Of a DNA stretch of 64,000 nucleotides, positions 14,664 through 44,132 are shown in pieces. The notes under the pieces are model-generated. The model searched no databases. It was not told the origin of the DNA and saw nothing but the letters and a program-made list of their open reading frames with translations. Source of the stretch: Hypomesus transpacificus. Taxonomy: Eukaryota; Chordata; Actinopteri; Osmeriformes; Osmeridae. The stretch's first letter is position 1, and every line of letters starts with the position of its first letter. The stretch spans positions 6,229,139 through 6,293,138 of the forward strand of contig NC_061081.1 of the NCBI RefSeq assembly GCF_021917145.1, given 5' to 3'. Made by a program: the position numbers and the translations under genes.

Positions 14664-14989
14664 AGAGGGGGGTACAAAGGGAGAGAGCAATAGAGTCAGA
14701 CTTGGGAACATGGAAGAAAGAAAGGAGAGAGGGAGGATGGAATTAAGCCTTTTCCTCTCCCACTGGATGAGATAGGGGACAAAGAGCAGGCGGGGGCTGA
14801 TATTGGACATGATATTAGATTCCAACCTTAATATACCAGGACTCTGGCAATATTAGAATCCTCTAAATGTGAAACCAAGGATATGTCACCAGGAAGCTGG
14901 AAAGTGGAGATAAAACTCTGTCAGGGAAGCTGAGGCTGAACTGTACTGGTAGGAATGGTTGTGGAGAGAGAAAGAGAGAGAGAGAGAGT

Positions 14990-15030
<41 letters not shown>

Positions 15031-15189
15031 AGGAAGAGAGACAGAGACATAAGACAAGGGGAGAGGGGAGAGGGAGAGAGAGGAAGAGAAAGGGGAGATA
15101 AAGAAGGGGCGGAGAGCGCAGGAGGCATATGGATAAGGGTGAAGAAAATGTTCTGAAAGCAAACCTGATGAAGAAGCTAAATTGTGTCA

Positions 15190-16020
15190 TTTAGAAGGAT
15201 ATCACATGCAAAAAAAATTCTCGTAATTTCTTAACAATTATTACTGCTGACCCTTTTGCCACAAAGTGTTTCAACTGTCATGATTTGTGCACAGGGCGTT
15301 TTTTGTGCAATGCTCCTAAACTGAATAGAGGTTACACAAGCAAATGATTTACCTGAGCTTGAAAAAAGTGGAGGATTTTTTATATTTACCCCAAACTGGC
15401 TACTGGCAGCTGCACAGTTCATGTTTTCCTCAATTGCTCCCTTGGGTCTCCTAAACCAAAAGTGCTTGTGGCATTGATAAAGTTGCAACCCACACACAAC
15501 AACAAATCTACTGAGCAGCATCCGCACGTGTAGAGGTAGGTAGCAATGGATGATGTTTTGCAGAGGTGTGGCAGGACATGTAATATCCATAAAGACTCTA
15601 ATCTACTCTCAATTAAATACATTTGACTCTCTCCAAAATGCAGTGCTGTACTATGTAACTACATCTCCCACAGTGCTCTCTGGCTGTGTGGGGTTTTGTA
15701 AGGACTGGATGCCTCTGAAGGTTGGTGGATCTGCTGGCTTTAATGAAGGGCTGGTTCCCCAAGGACCATCCTCTGTCCAGAAGCTTCTGTGTGGAGAGTC
15801 AACAAACATATCCTAGAACACGCACCCACAAATGGGATGGGGAGTTAACTTTGAAACTCCAGTTACACCAGGGAATACGAAACACAGAGATAGATCAGTG
15901 TGTGTTTGTGTGTGTAAATGTGTGAAGATTTTGAAAATTGGAAATACATGCCTCTACCCTGAACAAATATGGGTCCAGTATGTGTGTGTCTTGGACGCGT
16001 GTTTGGGCATCGCTGGGTGT
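15190..16020. other. Non-genic unique sequence
   Basis: AT-rich, no repeats of note and no homologous exon seen. Confidence 0.4.
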
Positions 16021-16025
16021 GTGTG

Positions 16026-16056
<31 letters not shown>

Positions 16057-16329
16057 TAAAGAAAGAGAGTTAATAATCCTAGGATCTCTCTGTCTATGGT
16101 AATGACTCTACCATTACCACAGCTGTAAGTCCCACACGGCTGTGTGTGCTCTGGGCCATGCTGCGTCGGGAGCTGGCGTTCAGGGCTCCGTCTCTGAACA
16201 GCAGCTCTAATGGAGGAGAAGCAGCAGCCATCAGGACCAGCTCTCTCTGTCTGTACGCTCTGTTACCTCACTCTGCTCAGCAGGCTGACTCAGCACACGC
16301 ACCTGCGCACGCTCCCCCACGCACGCAGA

Positions 16330-16885
16330 GGAGGAGAGGAGTGGGTCTGGGGGGGAAGAGAGAGGAAGGAGAGTGGAGCGGAGTAGAGAATCAGAAGGGG
16401 AGGGGAGAGAAAAGGGAGAAAAGAGCAGAGGAGGGGAGGGGAAGAGAGGAGGAGAGAGGGGAAGAGAGGAGAGGAGAGGAGGAGAGTAGAAGAGAGGAGA
16501 AGAGAGAGGAAGAGAGGAGAGGAGGAGAGGAAAAGGGAGGGGAGAGGGGAGCAGAGGAGGAGAGGGAAAGAGAGGGGAAGAGAGGGGAAGAGAGGAGAGG
16601 AGAGGAGGAGAGGGGAGGAGAGGAGGAGAGGGGGGAGGGAGGAGAGGGAAAGAGAGGAGAGGAGAGGGGAAGAGAGAAAGGGAGGGGAGGAGGAGAGGAG
16701 AGGAAAAGAGAGGAGAGGAGAGGGGAGGAGAGAAAGGGAGGGGAGTAGGAGAGGGGGAGAGGGGGGAGGGAGGAGAGGGAAAGAGAGGAGAGGAGAGGGG
16801 AGGAGAGAAAGGGAGGGGAGTAGGAGAGGGGGAGAGGGGGGAGGGAGGAGAGGGAAAGAGAGGAGAGGAGGAAAGGGGAAGGGGG
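16330..16885 (+). repeat. Long polypurine tract of about 550 bp
   Basis: Almost entirely A and G for over 500 bases, with a handful of T or C interruptions. A roughly 76-bp block is tandemly repeated toward the 3' end (the GTAGGAGAG landmark recurs at 16744 and 16820). The long Pro-Ser-Leu open frames on the opposite strand are its translation artefacts. Confidence 0.95.
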
Positions 16886-17839
16886 GGTTTGGCTGGGAGG
16901 CAGTCCCCAGGAGGTTGGTCAGTAATATAGCTCTCTGCCTCTGGCAGGTGGTGACATAACATCCATCACAACCTCTCAGGCTGCAGCTCCCACTGGAGCC
17001 TGTCCACTGTGGCTGTGTGCCTATGTGTGTGTGTGTGTGTGTGTGTTTTTGGGGGGATAAGTGAAAAAAGGAAATATAGCCCTCTATCCTGAACAAATCT
17101 CAGTGGTATCATTTATCCTTTTATCCATCTATCCTGTCTGTCTGTCCGCCCGTTAGTCCATTTATCTGTCTGTCTGCTTGTTTTGAACAGTAGATCAGAA
17201 TCGATTCAAGGCTTCCTGAGACTCTCTCGTGTAACCATCTGTGTCACTTCCTGCTGATTGCAGTCAGCTTTTAGCACGGCAGACATGCCATTGCTCTCAT
17301 CCAGTGATGATGACACAGCATGGGGCGGCAAAAGTCTCTCTCCTCTTTCTCCTCTCTCTCCTCTATCCCTTTCTTTCTTCTCTCTCCTCTTTCTACACTC
17401 ACTCCATCCATCTCTCTTTCTCTCCTCTCTCTCTCTCTTTAGGGTGTAACTTTACCTCCCCGCTGAACTACCTCATGCTGAAGAATAAGCAGGCAGTTTT
17501 TCTCTGAGACGTTAAGTTTAAACGCTGGTTTATAATAATCAATATCCTCCTCACCAGGCGTTAAAATGGGGGGCCGCTCCTAGGCTCGCTGGGAAACGGA
17601 ACATGAATCACTTTCTGCCCTACGGCTCTTTAACTGGAGGGGGAGAGAAGGATCCGCCGCGAACACACACACACACACACTCAAGTATCTCACTGAAACC
17701 ACAGCGCAGTCGTAAATAATATGAATATGCTAATCAAGCCACCAGGTTCTGTGGTACAGAACCAGATATAGAAACAAGGGGGAGGAGGGAGGAGGGAGGA
17801 GGGGTGGAAGAGAACAAAAAACTGAGGGAAGGAGAGAAA

Positions 17840-17935
17840 GAATGTATTCCTTCATTAAACCTTTATTTAGCAGGGAGGTCTCAGCTCCCTTTTACATGCG
17901 CACCTTGTCGTAACCACCAACAATGTAAAAACATA
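17840..17935. repeat. Possible degraded dispersed repeat
   Basis: CCTTTATTTAGCAGGGAGGT followed by CTCCCTTTTACA resembles a dispersed motif common in fish repeats (a CCTTTATTTAACCAGG start with a downstream CTCTTTTACAAGGGAG half). Degenerate, low certainty. Confidence 0.3.
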
Positions 17936-18767
17936 ATGACTACTGACATAAAATATAGATGGCAAACAAACAAAGCAGAAACAAACGCCATGAGGTAAAA
18001 CACATTACTGAATAATGTGTTGCTCATCCATATATAATAGTCACGCGTCAACGAAAACAAATGTGTGTGTATCATTTAGTACAAAATCCTTTGAAGGGTA
18101 TTTGGTAAGGTTTGAGGCGGGGGGGTCCTATTTCAAGTACCTTTCGAAATAAAAGAAATAGAAGGAAAATGTATGGATAGTGTAAAAGAGAGAAAAAAAG
18201 GGAGAGGGGGAAGGGTGGGGAGCAAGGGGGGGAGGGGGGGGGGGGTCAGGGAAAGGAAAAGAGCTGTCATGGGTCCCTCTCGGAGAGAGCAGCCAATCAA
18301 TATGGTGTGTATGACATGCCTCGTGAGACCCTCTGGAGATGTTGCGACAGAGAAAGGGAGAGAGAGGGACGGCGAGGCCGAGGGAGAGAGACAGAAGAGC
18401 GAAAGGGAGTGGGAGACAGAGAGGAGGAGCGGGAGAGAGAGGGCGAGAGACAAAGAGTGTTTGAAGATCTTGTCTTTATTAAGTAAAGACAGATGAGCTG
18501 ATGTGCCTTGAGATCAGGGCTACCCCAGAGGGAGGTGAGGATATGTGCGCACACACACACAAACACACACACATACACTCACTCACACACACACACACAC
18601 ACACACACAGAACATGGTCAGTCATTCACATGCACATACAGACACACAAACATACACTGCACACACATCAACCTCCCCATACATCCATATATAGCATAGA
18701 AATCTATTGGCCCAGTGAGGTAGACATACCAGAGGACAGAATCTGTAGATATCATTAAAGCTACACA

Positions 18768-18769
<2 letters not shown>

Positions 18770-18842
<73 letters not shown>
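18770..18842 (+). repeat. (CA)n microsatellite
   Basis: A pure CA run of about 36 units. Confidence 0.95.
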
Positions 18843-18846
<4 letters not shown>

Positions 18847-18960
18847 GCCCTGTGTGTTGGAAACACCTGGAGAACTCTACAGGTTCATCAACAGGTTCTC
18901 TATCCACATATGACTCCTCTTGTGGGATCTCCTGTATCTCTGCCTGCTTCTGCCTGTCTC

Positions 18961-19198
18961 TGTCTCAGAGAGAGACAGAGAGAGAGAGAGGCAGAGACAG
19001 AGAGAGAGGCAGAGAGAGAGAGAGAGAGAGAGAGAGGCAAAGAGAGGCAGAGAGAGGCAGAGAGAGAGACAGAGAGAGACAGAGGCAGAGAGAGAGACAG
19101 AGAAAGGCAGAAAGAAAGAGAGAGGCAAAGAGAGAGACAGAGAGAGAGAGGCAGAGAGAGAGAAGCAGAGAGAGAGAGAGATGGAGAGAGAGGCACAG
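18961..19198 (+). repeat. GACAGA/GAGAGGCA purine-rich repeat
   Basis: An irregular GA repeat with regular GACAGA and GAGGCA punctuation, followed by poly-C and CT tracts to about 19240. Confidence 0.9.
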
Positions 19199-20220
19199 AC
19201 TCCCCCCCCCCCTCTCTCTCTCTCTCCCCCCCTCTCTCCACCAACACATCTGGGATACATATAATGGATCTGTACTCTCGTTGGCTGTGTGTACATGCTG
19301 CTGAGACTGCCAGCACTGTTCAGTCCGGCCATGTTACCACATACCCACAATCCCACTTATGAAGCTGAGCAGCTGACCTCCTTTATGAGGCATGGCTGTC
19401 ATTTCCTCCTGTAAACCAGAGAGGAACACAGTGTCCATCAGGCTGGAGCGGGACAGGACCTGGCCGTGGTCACGTGACCTTGAGCACATGACCACTTCAC
19501 TGCAGATACTTTGGGACATGCCGATGGATGTTTCTGAGGCGGGTGAGTTGTGCTCAACATCTTATTTCTATCTGCTGTTACTTACATCGGAACCCCCCCC
19601 CCCCCCACACACACACACACACACACACACACAAGCACACACACACTTACCTCTGCGGCTCTTTTCAATAAACGTGGAGATATGAGGTTCTATAAATCTT
19701 CCCACCACAGAAGACTTCTCTCTAGAGCACAGACCACATTTTGTAGACAGAGCAGATGAATTGGATATCCAGACAGTGTGTGTGTGTGTGTATGTGTGTG
19801 CGCATGTGATGATGTGTATATGTCAGTGTGTGTCAGTACGTGCGTGTGTGGGTGAGAGTAGACAGAGAGAAACAGAAAGCTTCAGTTCCAGGTTCATTGG
19901 CCGACAGGTCAAGTGGGGTCCTTCTGTCCTCCAATGCAATATAAATGACTGTAGAACCCCCCCCCCCCCTCCCCCTCCTCCTCCTGCTGTAGATCCATAA
20001 AGTGGACCCCCCCTGTGCTGGACTACAGGGATGTTGTTGTTATATTAATGTCTGATCCTCGTTAAATATTAAGGATGAGTTAAATGTTCGTAACATCAAA
20101 AACAGCACAACCAGACATGAGGTCATGGTTCGGATGACCTGAACTTGATCCTAGAATGAGACATGCATACTGCACACACACACTATAAAGTATGTGACAT
20201 CAATCTTGATGCACTCTCAT

Positions 20221-20508
20221 TGGGCCCTATCTTGCACCCAGCGCAATTGACTTTGTCAACTACGCAAGTATCATTCCTAGTTTGCACTCGACGCAAAGCG
20301 GATTTTCCCCTCCACAGACGCACGACGTTACGCCCAAACCACACCCGTTAGTAATGTAGCTACTTCGGACCAACCCATTTGAGATTTGCGCCAGGCGCAA
20401 AGTCTTTATCCCACCGGCAAAATAGCAACCGCGACGGAGTCCCGCCCACAAAGTTACTTGCGCTTTGTGTTTTGATACTTGCTTTTCAGATAGTTAAAAT
20501 AGGGCCCA
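20221..20508. mobile_element. MITE-like non-autonomous DNA transposon
   Basis: A 288-bp segment begins TGGGCCCTAT and ends ATAGGGCCCA, a perfect 10-base terminal inverted repeat. Flanks allow a short direct repeat (ATT or similar). The interior is rich in GCGCAA/TTGCGC words, with a near-perfect palindrome TTTGCGCCAGGCGCAAA at about 20385-20401. No coding capacity. The GGGCCCTAT terminus recurs in fish MITEs, but the superfamily is not decided here. Confidence 0.7.
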
Positions 20509-20584
20509 TTGAGTCACTGTGCTGAACTGATATCGTCATTGGCTGCACTACAAAATCAACCAGCCTGACCACTTCCTAAACAGA

Positions 20585-20900
20585 AGATGACCTGTCTGCC
20601 TGCCTGTCTCTCTGTTGGTCGGTCAGTCGGTCTGCCTATCTGCCTGCCCGTCCGTCTGTTTACCTGCCAGTCTGTTTGCTGGTCTGCCTGAGATAGATAA
20701 GAAGAGAGAGGCAGATAAAGAGCTAGAGACCTACAGTATATATAGAGATAAAGAGAGAGACGGAGAGCGAGAGACATACAGTATATATAAAGATAAATAC
20801 GGAGAGCGAGAGACATACAGTATTTATATATGCAGATAGAGAGAGACGGAGAGCGAGAGACATACAGTGTATATATATAGCGATAGATAAAGAAGGGACA
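20585..20900 (+). repeat. CTGC/TCTG and GAGA-ACATACAGTATATA tandem-like repeat
   Basis: A CTGCC/TCTG-rich part is followed by four imperfect units of about 50 bases containing GAGCGAGAGACATACAGTAT. Imperfect minisatellite. Confidence 0.6.
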
Positions 20901-21429
20901 GAGAGCGAGAGACAGGGACAGCCACGTACAGAGTCCTGTTTCTGACATGTTACCCTGGAGAGAAACAGAAATTAAATTTAAATCAGAAATGAAGTCTAAA
21001 CAGGCACCAGCCCCAGAGAGACCCCTCCCTCCCTCCCTCACACCCAGCTATCGTATATAAAGATAAAACAAGCTGGGAGAACTTGGAATGAATCCCAATG
21101 AACCAATCATCATGTCCTCTGCAGCGGTAGCTCCACACCACAGAGCAGCTTGGACCGAGGACGTGTGTCCAGGTCCAGACTCCTGTAGCAGTGTCCTCCA
21201 CCCCCCTCAGAAGCACACAGTCAGCCTTAGTCACACCTACCAGTGTACTCCTCACACCTTTACCACTAGAGGATTGGGTGTTGGATTAGGTTTGGAACTT
21301 TGTCAAGGGCTGTTGCAAAAGCCATATGCTACATTGGACCAAAGGGTATGCGGAATTGCGGAGAATATCACTGCAATTCCAATACAAAAGGGACAGATGA
21401 TTGTAAGACTACAGACTACTAAGAAATGA

Positions 21430-22060
21430 CATAGCGCAGTTCTTGCAAACTCATCGACTGAAATCAGGTCGAGTCAGTCTCATAATCCCTGCTACGCAGG
21501 ATTTTGATGTTCATCCTATTACCAGATATCCAAATGAGCCCCCCAGACGTCATTGATCAACCCTGATCAAATGTAACTACAGCTATACTCTAACACGCTC
21601 TTTTCCACTAGCATTGACGTGAGGAGAGCTTTGTTTCTGATTTGTAAAGGACATGTATTATTGTCTGCATATCATCTTTAATCATTTAGATTTGAATAAT
21701 AGACTCAACTCAATTATCTTGACCCAAACATCTATATTCTGTCTTTCTTTAAATGATACCATTTAATTTTAATTGAAACCAAACCGTCTCTCACGTCAAA
21801 TCATCTTAATCTAATATTTTCTTATCTTTAATAGATTCTTATAAATATAAATGTAACCAGCGTGTCGTCATTGTTATGGTCTACTCTTAGAAAGGAAAAT
21901 AATTCACCCATTATTTCAGAATATTTCAATTAATGCAGTATCTTTTTTTTTTCTTGATTGGTGGTGCCTGTTAAATTGATTATTTTATTAGTCATGCCAA
22001 TTTCTAAAAGTATCGCCACACCTCGCTAAACCCTATTATACAATTAATCCAAATCTCAAT
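21430..22060. other. AT-rich block without microsatellites
   Basis: About 630 bases of AT-rich, complex sequence stand out from repeat-dense surroundings. No exon recognised. It may be an old insertion or a conserved non-coding region. Confidence 0.4.
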
Positions 22061-22738
22061 TATGTGTGGCTGTCGGGAGTGTGCGTGTGTGCATACAATG
22101 TGTGTGAGTTGCAACACACAGGTTTAGCTCTAGCCCAAACCTCAATCCAGCCCAGGCTAAAGCCAAACTTGTGGAGCCCAGTGGATCCTCATGAGACCTT
22201 GGGTCGTCCTTCTCTCTCTCCCTTGTTCCGGGAGCCACGTCAGTCGTGTGTATTTCTGTGGTTAGAGTCCCAGAGCTCTGGCACTGCAGCCCTCCTGGGA
22301 ACATGTCATCGGTGCGTGCACTGTGCACGCATGCACCTACAGGCACACGCGTGTGTGTGCACACATCAGCGTAACATACAGCAAACTCATCCTTAATTAT
22401 ACAAGTGGAACAGGGCACTCGGGAGGTGGTGTGGGGGATTGTGGGAAGGTCCCTCTGGTTTGGAGACCGACGCCCTGATACTGCATGCCAGGCTAGCTTC
22501 ACCAGGACAGCAGCTAGTGGTGTACGGTTGGCACCAGGCTGGCAGAAAGCTGCAGTGATTAGTCATGCTGTTCTCAGACTGCCAATACCTCGTCCTGTCA
22601 CAATCAGGAAGGTCCAAAGGGTAGGGTGTGTGTGTGTGTGTGTGTGTGGGGGGGGGGGGATGGAGCCAGGTCTGTGGTCTATAGGAAAACTCTTCACACT
22701 AAAGAGCTCTCCACAGACTGGTTTTAGCCCCCTGTATT

Positions 22739-22769
<31 letters not shown>

Positions 22770-23446
22770 GTCGAGTGTGTGACAAACAGATGGGAGCGCT
22801 GGCAGAGTGTTGCAGTATAACACAGCCCAGTGTGTCTGAAGGAGCCGTCTGAACACGTGCACAGAGGAGTGAAGCACCGTTAGGGGCGTTTCAGTGCATG
22901 CTCATTTACATGTGCCTGTGCACGTATGTGCATGCATGCGAGTGACCGTGGATGCGTGCGCATGTGAATGTGATTTTTGATTACATGGAGCATGAAATAG
23001 TTTGTTCAAATCGGATGCCTCCCTGCTGTTGTCTTGAAGGGTATGTTTAACTGAGTGATGGATTGGAGCCACATTCGCATCTGTGCTTGAATGTGTGTGT
23101 GTACTGTAGGTGTGTGTGTGTGAGTGTTTGGGGGGGGGGGGGGGGGGTACGTGCGTGTGTGTGGGAGGGGTATTCTATTTGCTGGCTCATTTACTTCAGG
23201 TGTGTCCAGGTGGAGTGGGTTGGCAGGCAGACTAGCCCCTCCCCCTGACTGTTACCAAGGGCACAGAAAGGTTGGTCTGCAGGAGAAATACCAAGGACGT
23301 CAGACTGCGGCTCCTAGCACACACACACACACACAGACATTACATACATACCACAGGCAAAACACTTGTCTGGGGTGGGAAGAGGGGCTGGATGGGGGAG
23401 GTGGAGAAAAGAGACATAGGGTAGACATAGGGTAAAGAGAGAGGGG

Positions 23447-23777
23447 TAGGACAATGGAGGTGGGGGGAGAGGAGAGACAGAGAGGAGAGAGGGGTAGGAC
23501 CATGGAGGTGGGGGAGAGGAGAGACAGAGGAGAGAGGGGCAGGAACATGGAGGTGGGGGGAGAGGAGAGACAGAGAGGAGAGAGGGGCAGGACCATGGAG
23601 GTGGGGGAGAGGAGAGACAGAGAGGAGAGAGGGGCAGGAACATGGAGGTGGGGGGAGAGGAGAGACACAGAGGAGAGAGGGGCAGGACCATGGAGGTGGG
23701 GGAGAGGAGAGACAGAAAGGAGAGAGGGGCAGGAACATGGAGGTGGGGGGAGAGGAGAGACACAGAGGAGAGAGGGG
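23447..23777 (+). repeat. 47/48-bp minisatellite, 7 copies
   Basis: Units start with TAGGA or CAGGA, then an AATGG, ACATGG or CCATGG variant followed by AGGTGGGGGAGAGGAGAGAC. Unit lengths run 48, 45, 48, 47, 48, 47, 48, and the AACATGG and ACCATGG variants alternate, so the true period is a dimer of about 95 bases. Purine-rich; the long Pro-rich frames opposite are artefacts. Confidence 0.95.
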
Positions 23778-24357
23778 TAGGAAAGACAAGACACCAGCAG
23801 AGCCCAGGACCCGTGTGAACAGGAGGAGCGCTCGTCAAGCCCAACCGTGACCAGGTCTGTCATTTCCCAGCGTGCCCAGCGGTCAAGTCCCACTGCCTCG
23901 ACCTGCTCTGGAATCTCTCGAATGAAGACGGGCACGCTGCCAACATTCCCTCGGGAGGGATGACAGATGCTGTCACGGCAGCTGGAGTCAGTCAGATAGA
24001 CCATACCAGACAGAACTGGAAACACACACACACACAGTAGTGGTCCAGATGTTGGGGTATCTGTCAAACATCCCAGTGCTCCTGGGAGGATGATTCTCTC
24101 CAGCGTCATCCTCACCCTCTTCTTCCGCCTCCCCTAACGAAGCACACTGGAGATCGTGTCTGTCTGACTGTGGGAGATATCATGGTATGGATTGTTTAAA
24201 TAATGGTGAGAGAACACTGACATCGATACTGTATTGTCCCTTCAGCAAGAGCCGCGCTCCACAGAGAACACTGACATCGACCTGCAGCAGACTCTGGAAT
24301 AAACACATATTTGTCTATGGATCTTCCTGGACTGACAGTAATGACATTCATGAATGA

Positions 24358-24585
24358 GGAGAGGAGAGAGGAAGTGAGAGGGGAGAAAATGGGGGAAGAG
24401 GGGAGAGGAAGGTAGAGGAGGAGGGAGAGGAGGGGAGAGGAGGAGGGAGAGGAGGAGGGAGAGGAGGGGAGAGGAGGAGGGAGTGGAGAGAGGAGGAGGG
24501 TGTGGAGGGGAGAGGAGGAGAGAGGAGGAGGGAGTGGAGGGGAGAGGAGGAGGGAGAGGAGGAGGGAGAGGAGAAGGAGAGGGTT
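24358..24585 (+). repeat. Polypurine GGAGGGAGAGGA repeat
   Basis: About 225 bases of nearly pure purine in irregular 12- to 18-base GAGGAGGGAGAG units with occasional T. Confidence 0.9.
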
Positions 24586-25089
24586 ACAATGACAAAGCTG
24601 TCTTCATGAAGAGGAGAGATGGATTAGCTTGACCACTCAGCCTCTAGTCGAGGTTTCATCCATAACAGGAATTTAATGAGAAACTGTACTCTGGGCTAGG
24701 ATCGGAGTCAGGGAGGGAGAGGTAAGTGAAGCAAGGGGGGGGGGGGTGATGGGGGGTTGTTGAAGGGGTGTTGATGATGTTAGGAATGAGTGCAGAGTGT
24801 TAAAGAGAACCAGTGTTAGTCAAAATGCTGCTGATGCCACTGGAGCTGCTGATAGCTAACATATGGTTGTCCCTGACATGCTGGATCCTCACTGGGTTAC
24901 ACACACACACAATCACACACAATCATGCGTGTACACACGCACGCACACACACAGACATACATACATGCATGTATACACACACACACACATGCTTGCATGT
25001 ACACACTCACACTTACACACACCCACGCACGTACACACTAAATCATACACACAAGTAAAGGCAAGCACACACACACACAAATACCTCAT

Positions 25090-25395
25090 TAACTTACTTT
25101 CCTTAAGGCGATGGAAATAACTGAATGTTTCAAAAACAAATTTTAATTTCAGATCAGAGCTTCAGCTCCATCTGTAAACATGTGTTCAGGTCACGAAGTA
25201 AAGATGGGTAATTGGTTGATTAATTAACAACAAGAGCTAACATAGCCCCATCATCAATTATTCTATTAGAATCTGGCTGACAGAGCACAGGGAGGGAGAC
25301 AGAAGCCTTTTCCCAGTCATGAAAACAAACTGACAACAGTGGATCTGTAACACACTACTAAGCCCTGCCTGGGAGGAAGACAAACATTTGTTATT
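25090..25395. other. Unique AT-rich sequence downstream of GALT
   Basis: Contains GGTTGATTAATTAACAAC and CATCAATTATTCTATTAG. No exon. A weak candidate for a conserved element. Confidence 0.3.
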
Positions 25396-25412
25396 TACCT
25401 GATAAGGTTGTA

Positions 25413-25418
25413 TTTATT
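25413..25418 (-). terminator. GALT: Likely GALT polyadenylation signal
   Basis: An AATAAA hexamer on the minus strand lies about 280 bases past the GALT stop codon (25696-25698). It is the first good hexamer I see downstream of the stop, so the 3' UTR would run roughly 25695 to 25395. Hexamer only; no transcript evidence. Confidence 0.5.
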
Positions 25419-25695
25419 TATAACAGTGCAGTCTGGTTGGGGAAAACATTACAGTCTCTCAAAGTCTTTCTGACTTAGCCAGGAGAGCGTTTGTGTGTGT
25501 GTGTCTGTTTGTGTGTATGTGTCTCCCTGATATAGGTAGGACTGTGTGCACATCTGTGTGTGTGTGTGTGTGTGTATCGGTGTGCATGAACCTCTCATCC
25601 CAGCATCAACATCTCAACGTGTCCACACACACAGTAGATTGCATGAACCCCGACCTAAAACCCCTCCACCTCTTCCCACCTCCTCCAGTCTCCCC

Positions 25696-43596
<17,901 letters not shown>

Positions 43597-44132
43597 AGTG
43601 ACGAACTGTCAAGCTATATGGATTGGCAGGCGCGTGATCGTTCCGTTCGATGGATCTGAGTTCCAGACTTCCAGAGTTGGAAGTCTACCTAGTTTGGTGT
43701 ATTTAGTACGCAATAGTGTTTGAGATATAAAAAACACTGTGCTAAAAGCTGCTGGCGATATTTATAGCTAACATCTATATTCTCATTTTACTAATTAGAT
43801 TAGTCAGCAATACATGTGAAAAAGAGCCTACTAAAACCAGAATAAATACGGTACGTCCCACATACACCCCAATCCACACGGTAGAAATATGCAGCGTACC
43901 CGATGTTTCGATAAGGCTCGCTTAGTTTTGCGCGATTCCGATTGGATACGCGTGGATTAACGCTCACTCTGATTGGCTACATCCCTTTTGTACATGCTCC
44001 GTCGGACCAGGAAGGAATTGAGGTTTTATGTATCAAGCCTACTCCGTTTAGAGCGCGTGTTTATCTGTCGTCTCTCCTCGTCTTAATGTTAGCTTGTCAG
44101 TGCGTGGGGGCTGATCAAGATAACTACAAACA
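43597..44132. promoter_or_regulatory. Divergent GALT/SIGMAR1 promoter interval
   Basis: Only 536 bases separate the start codons of the head-to-head genes GALT (minus) and SIGMAR1 (plus), so both 5' UTRs and promoters must lie here. Three ATTGG pentamers (CCAAT boxes on the minus strand) are visible at 43622-43626, 43941-43945 and 43972-43976. The latter two sit in a CpG-containing stretch. No clear TATA box was seen near either start. Paired CCAAT boxes without TATA are typical of bidirectional housekeeping promoters; transcription start sites cannot be placed from sequence alone. Confidence 0.75.

Noticed and set aside
16231-17096. 243- and 268-aa Pro/Ser/Leu-rich minus-strand frames
   Set aside because: Translation of the polypurine tract; no domain, start context or splice structure.
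23300-24115. 271-aa minus-strand frame, including a complex-looking segment at 23800-24020 after a possible splice acceptor
   Set aside because: Most is minisatellite translation. The N-terminal part has a plausible acceptor but no homology I recognise and no convincing donor, so it is not called as an exon.
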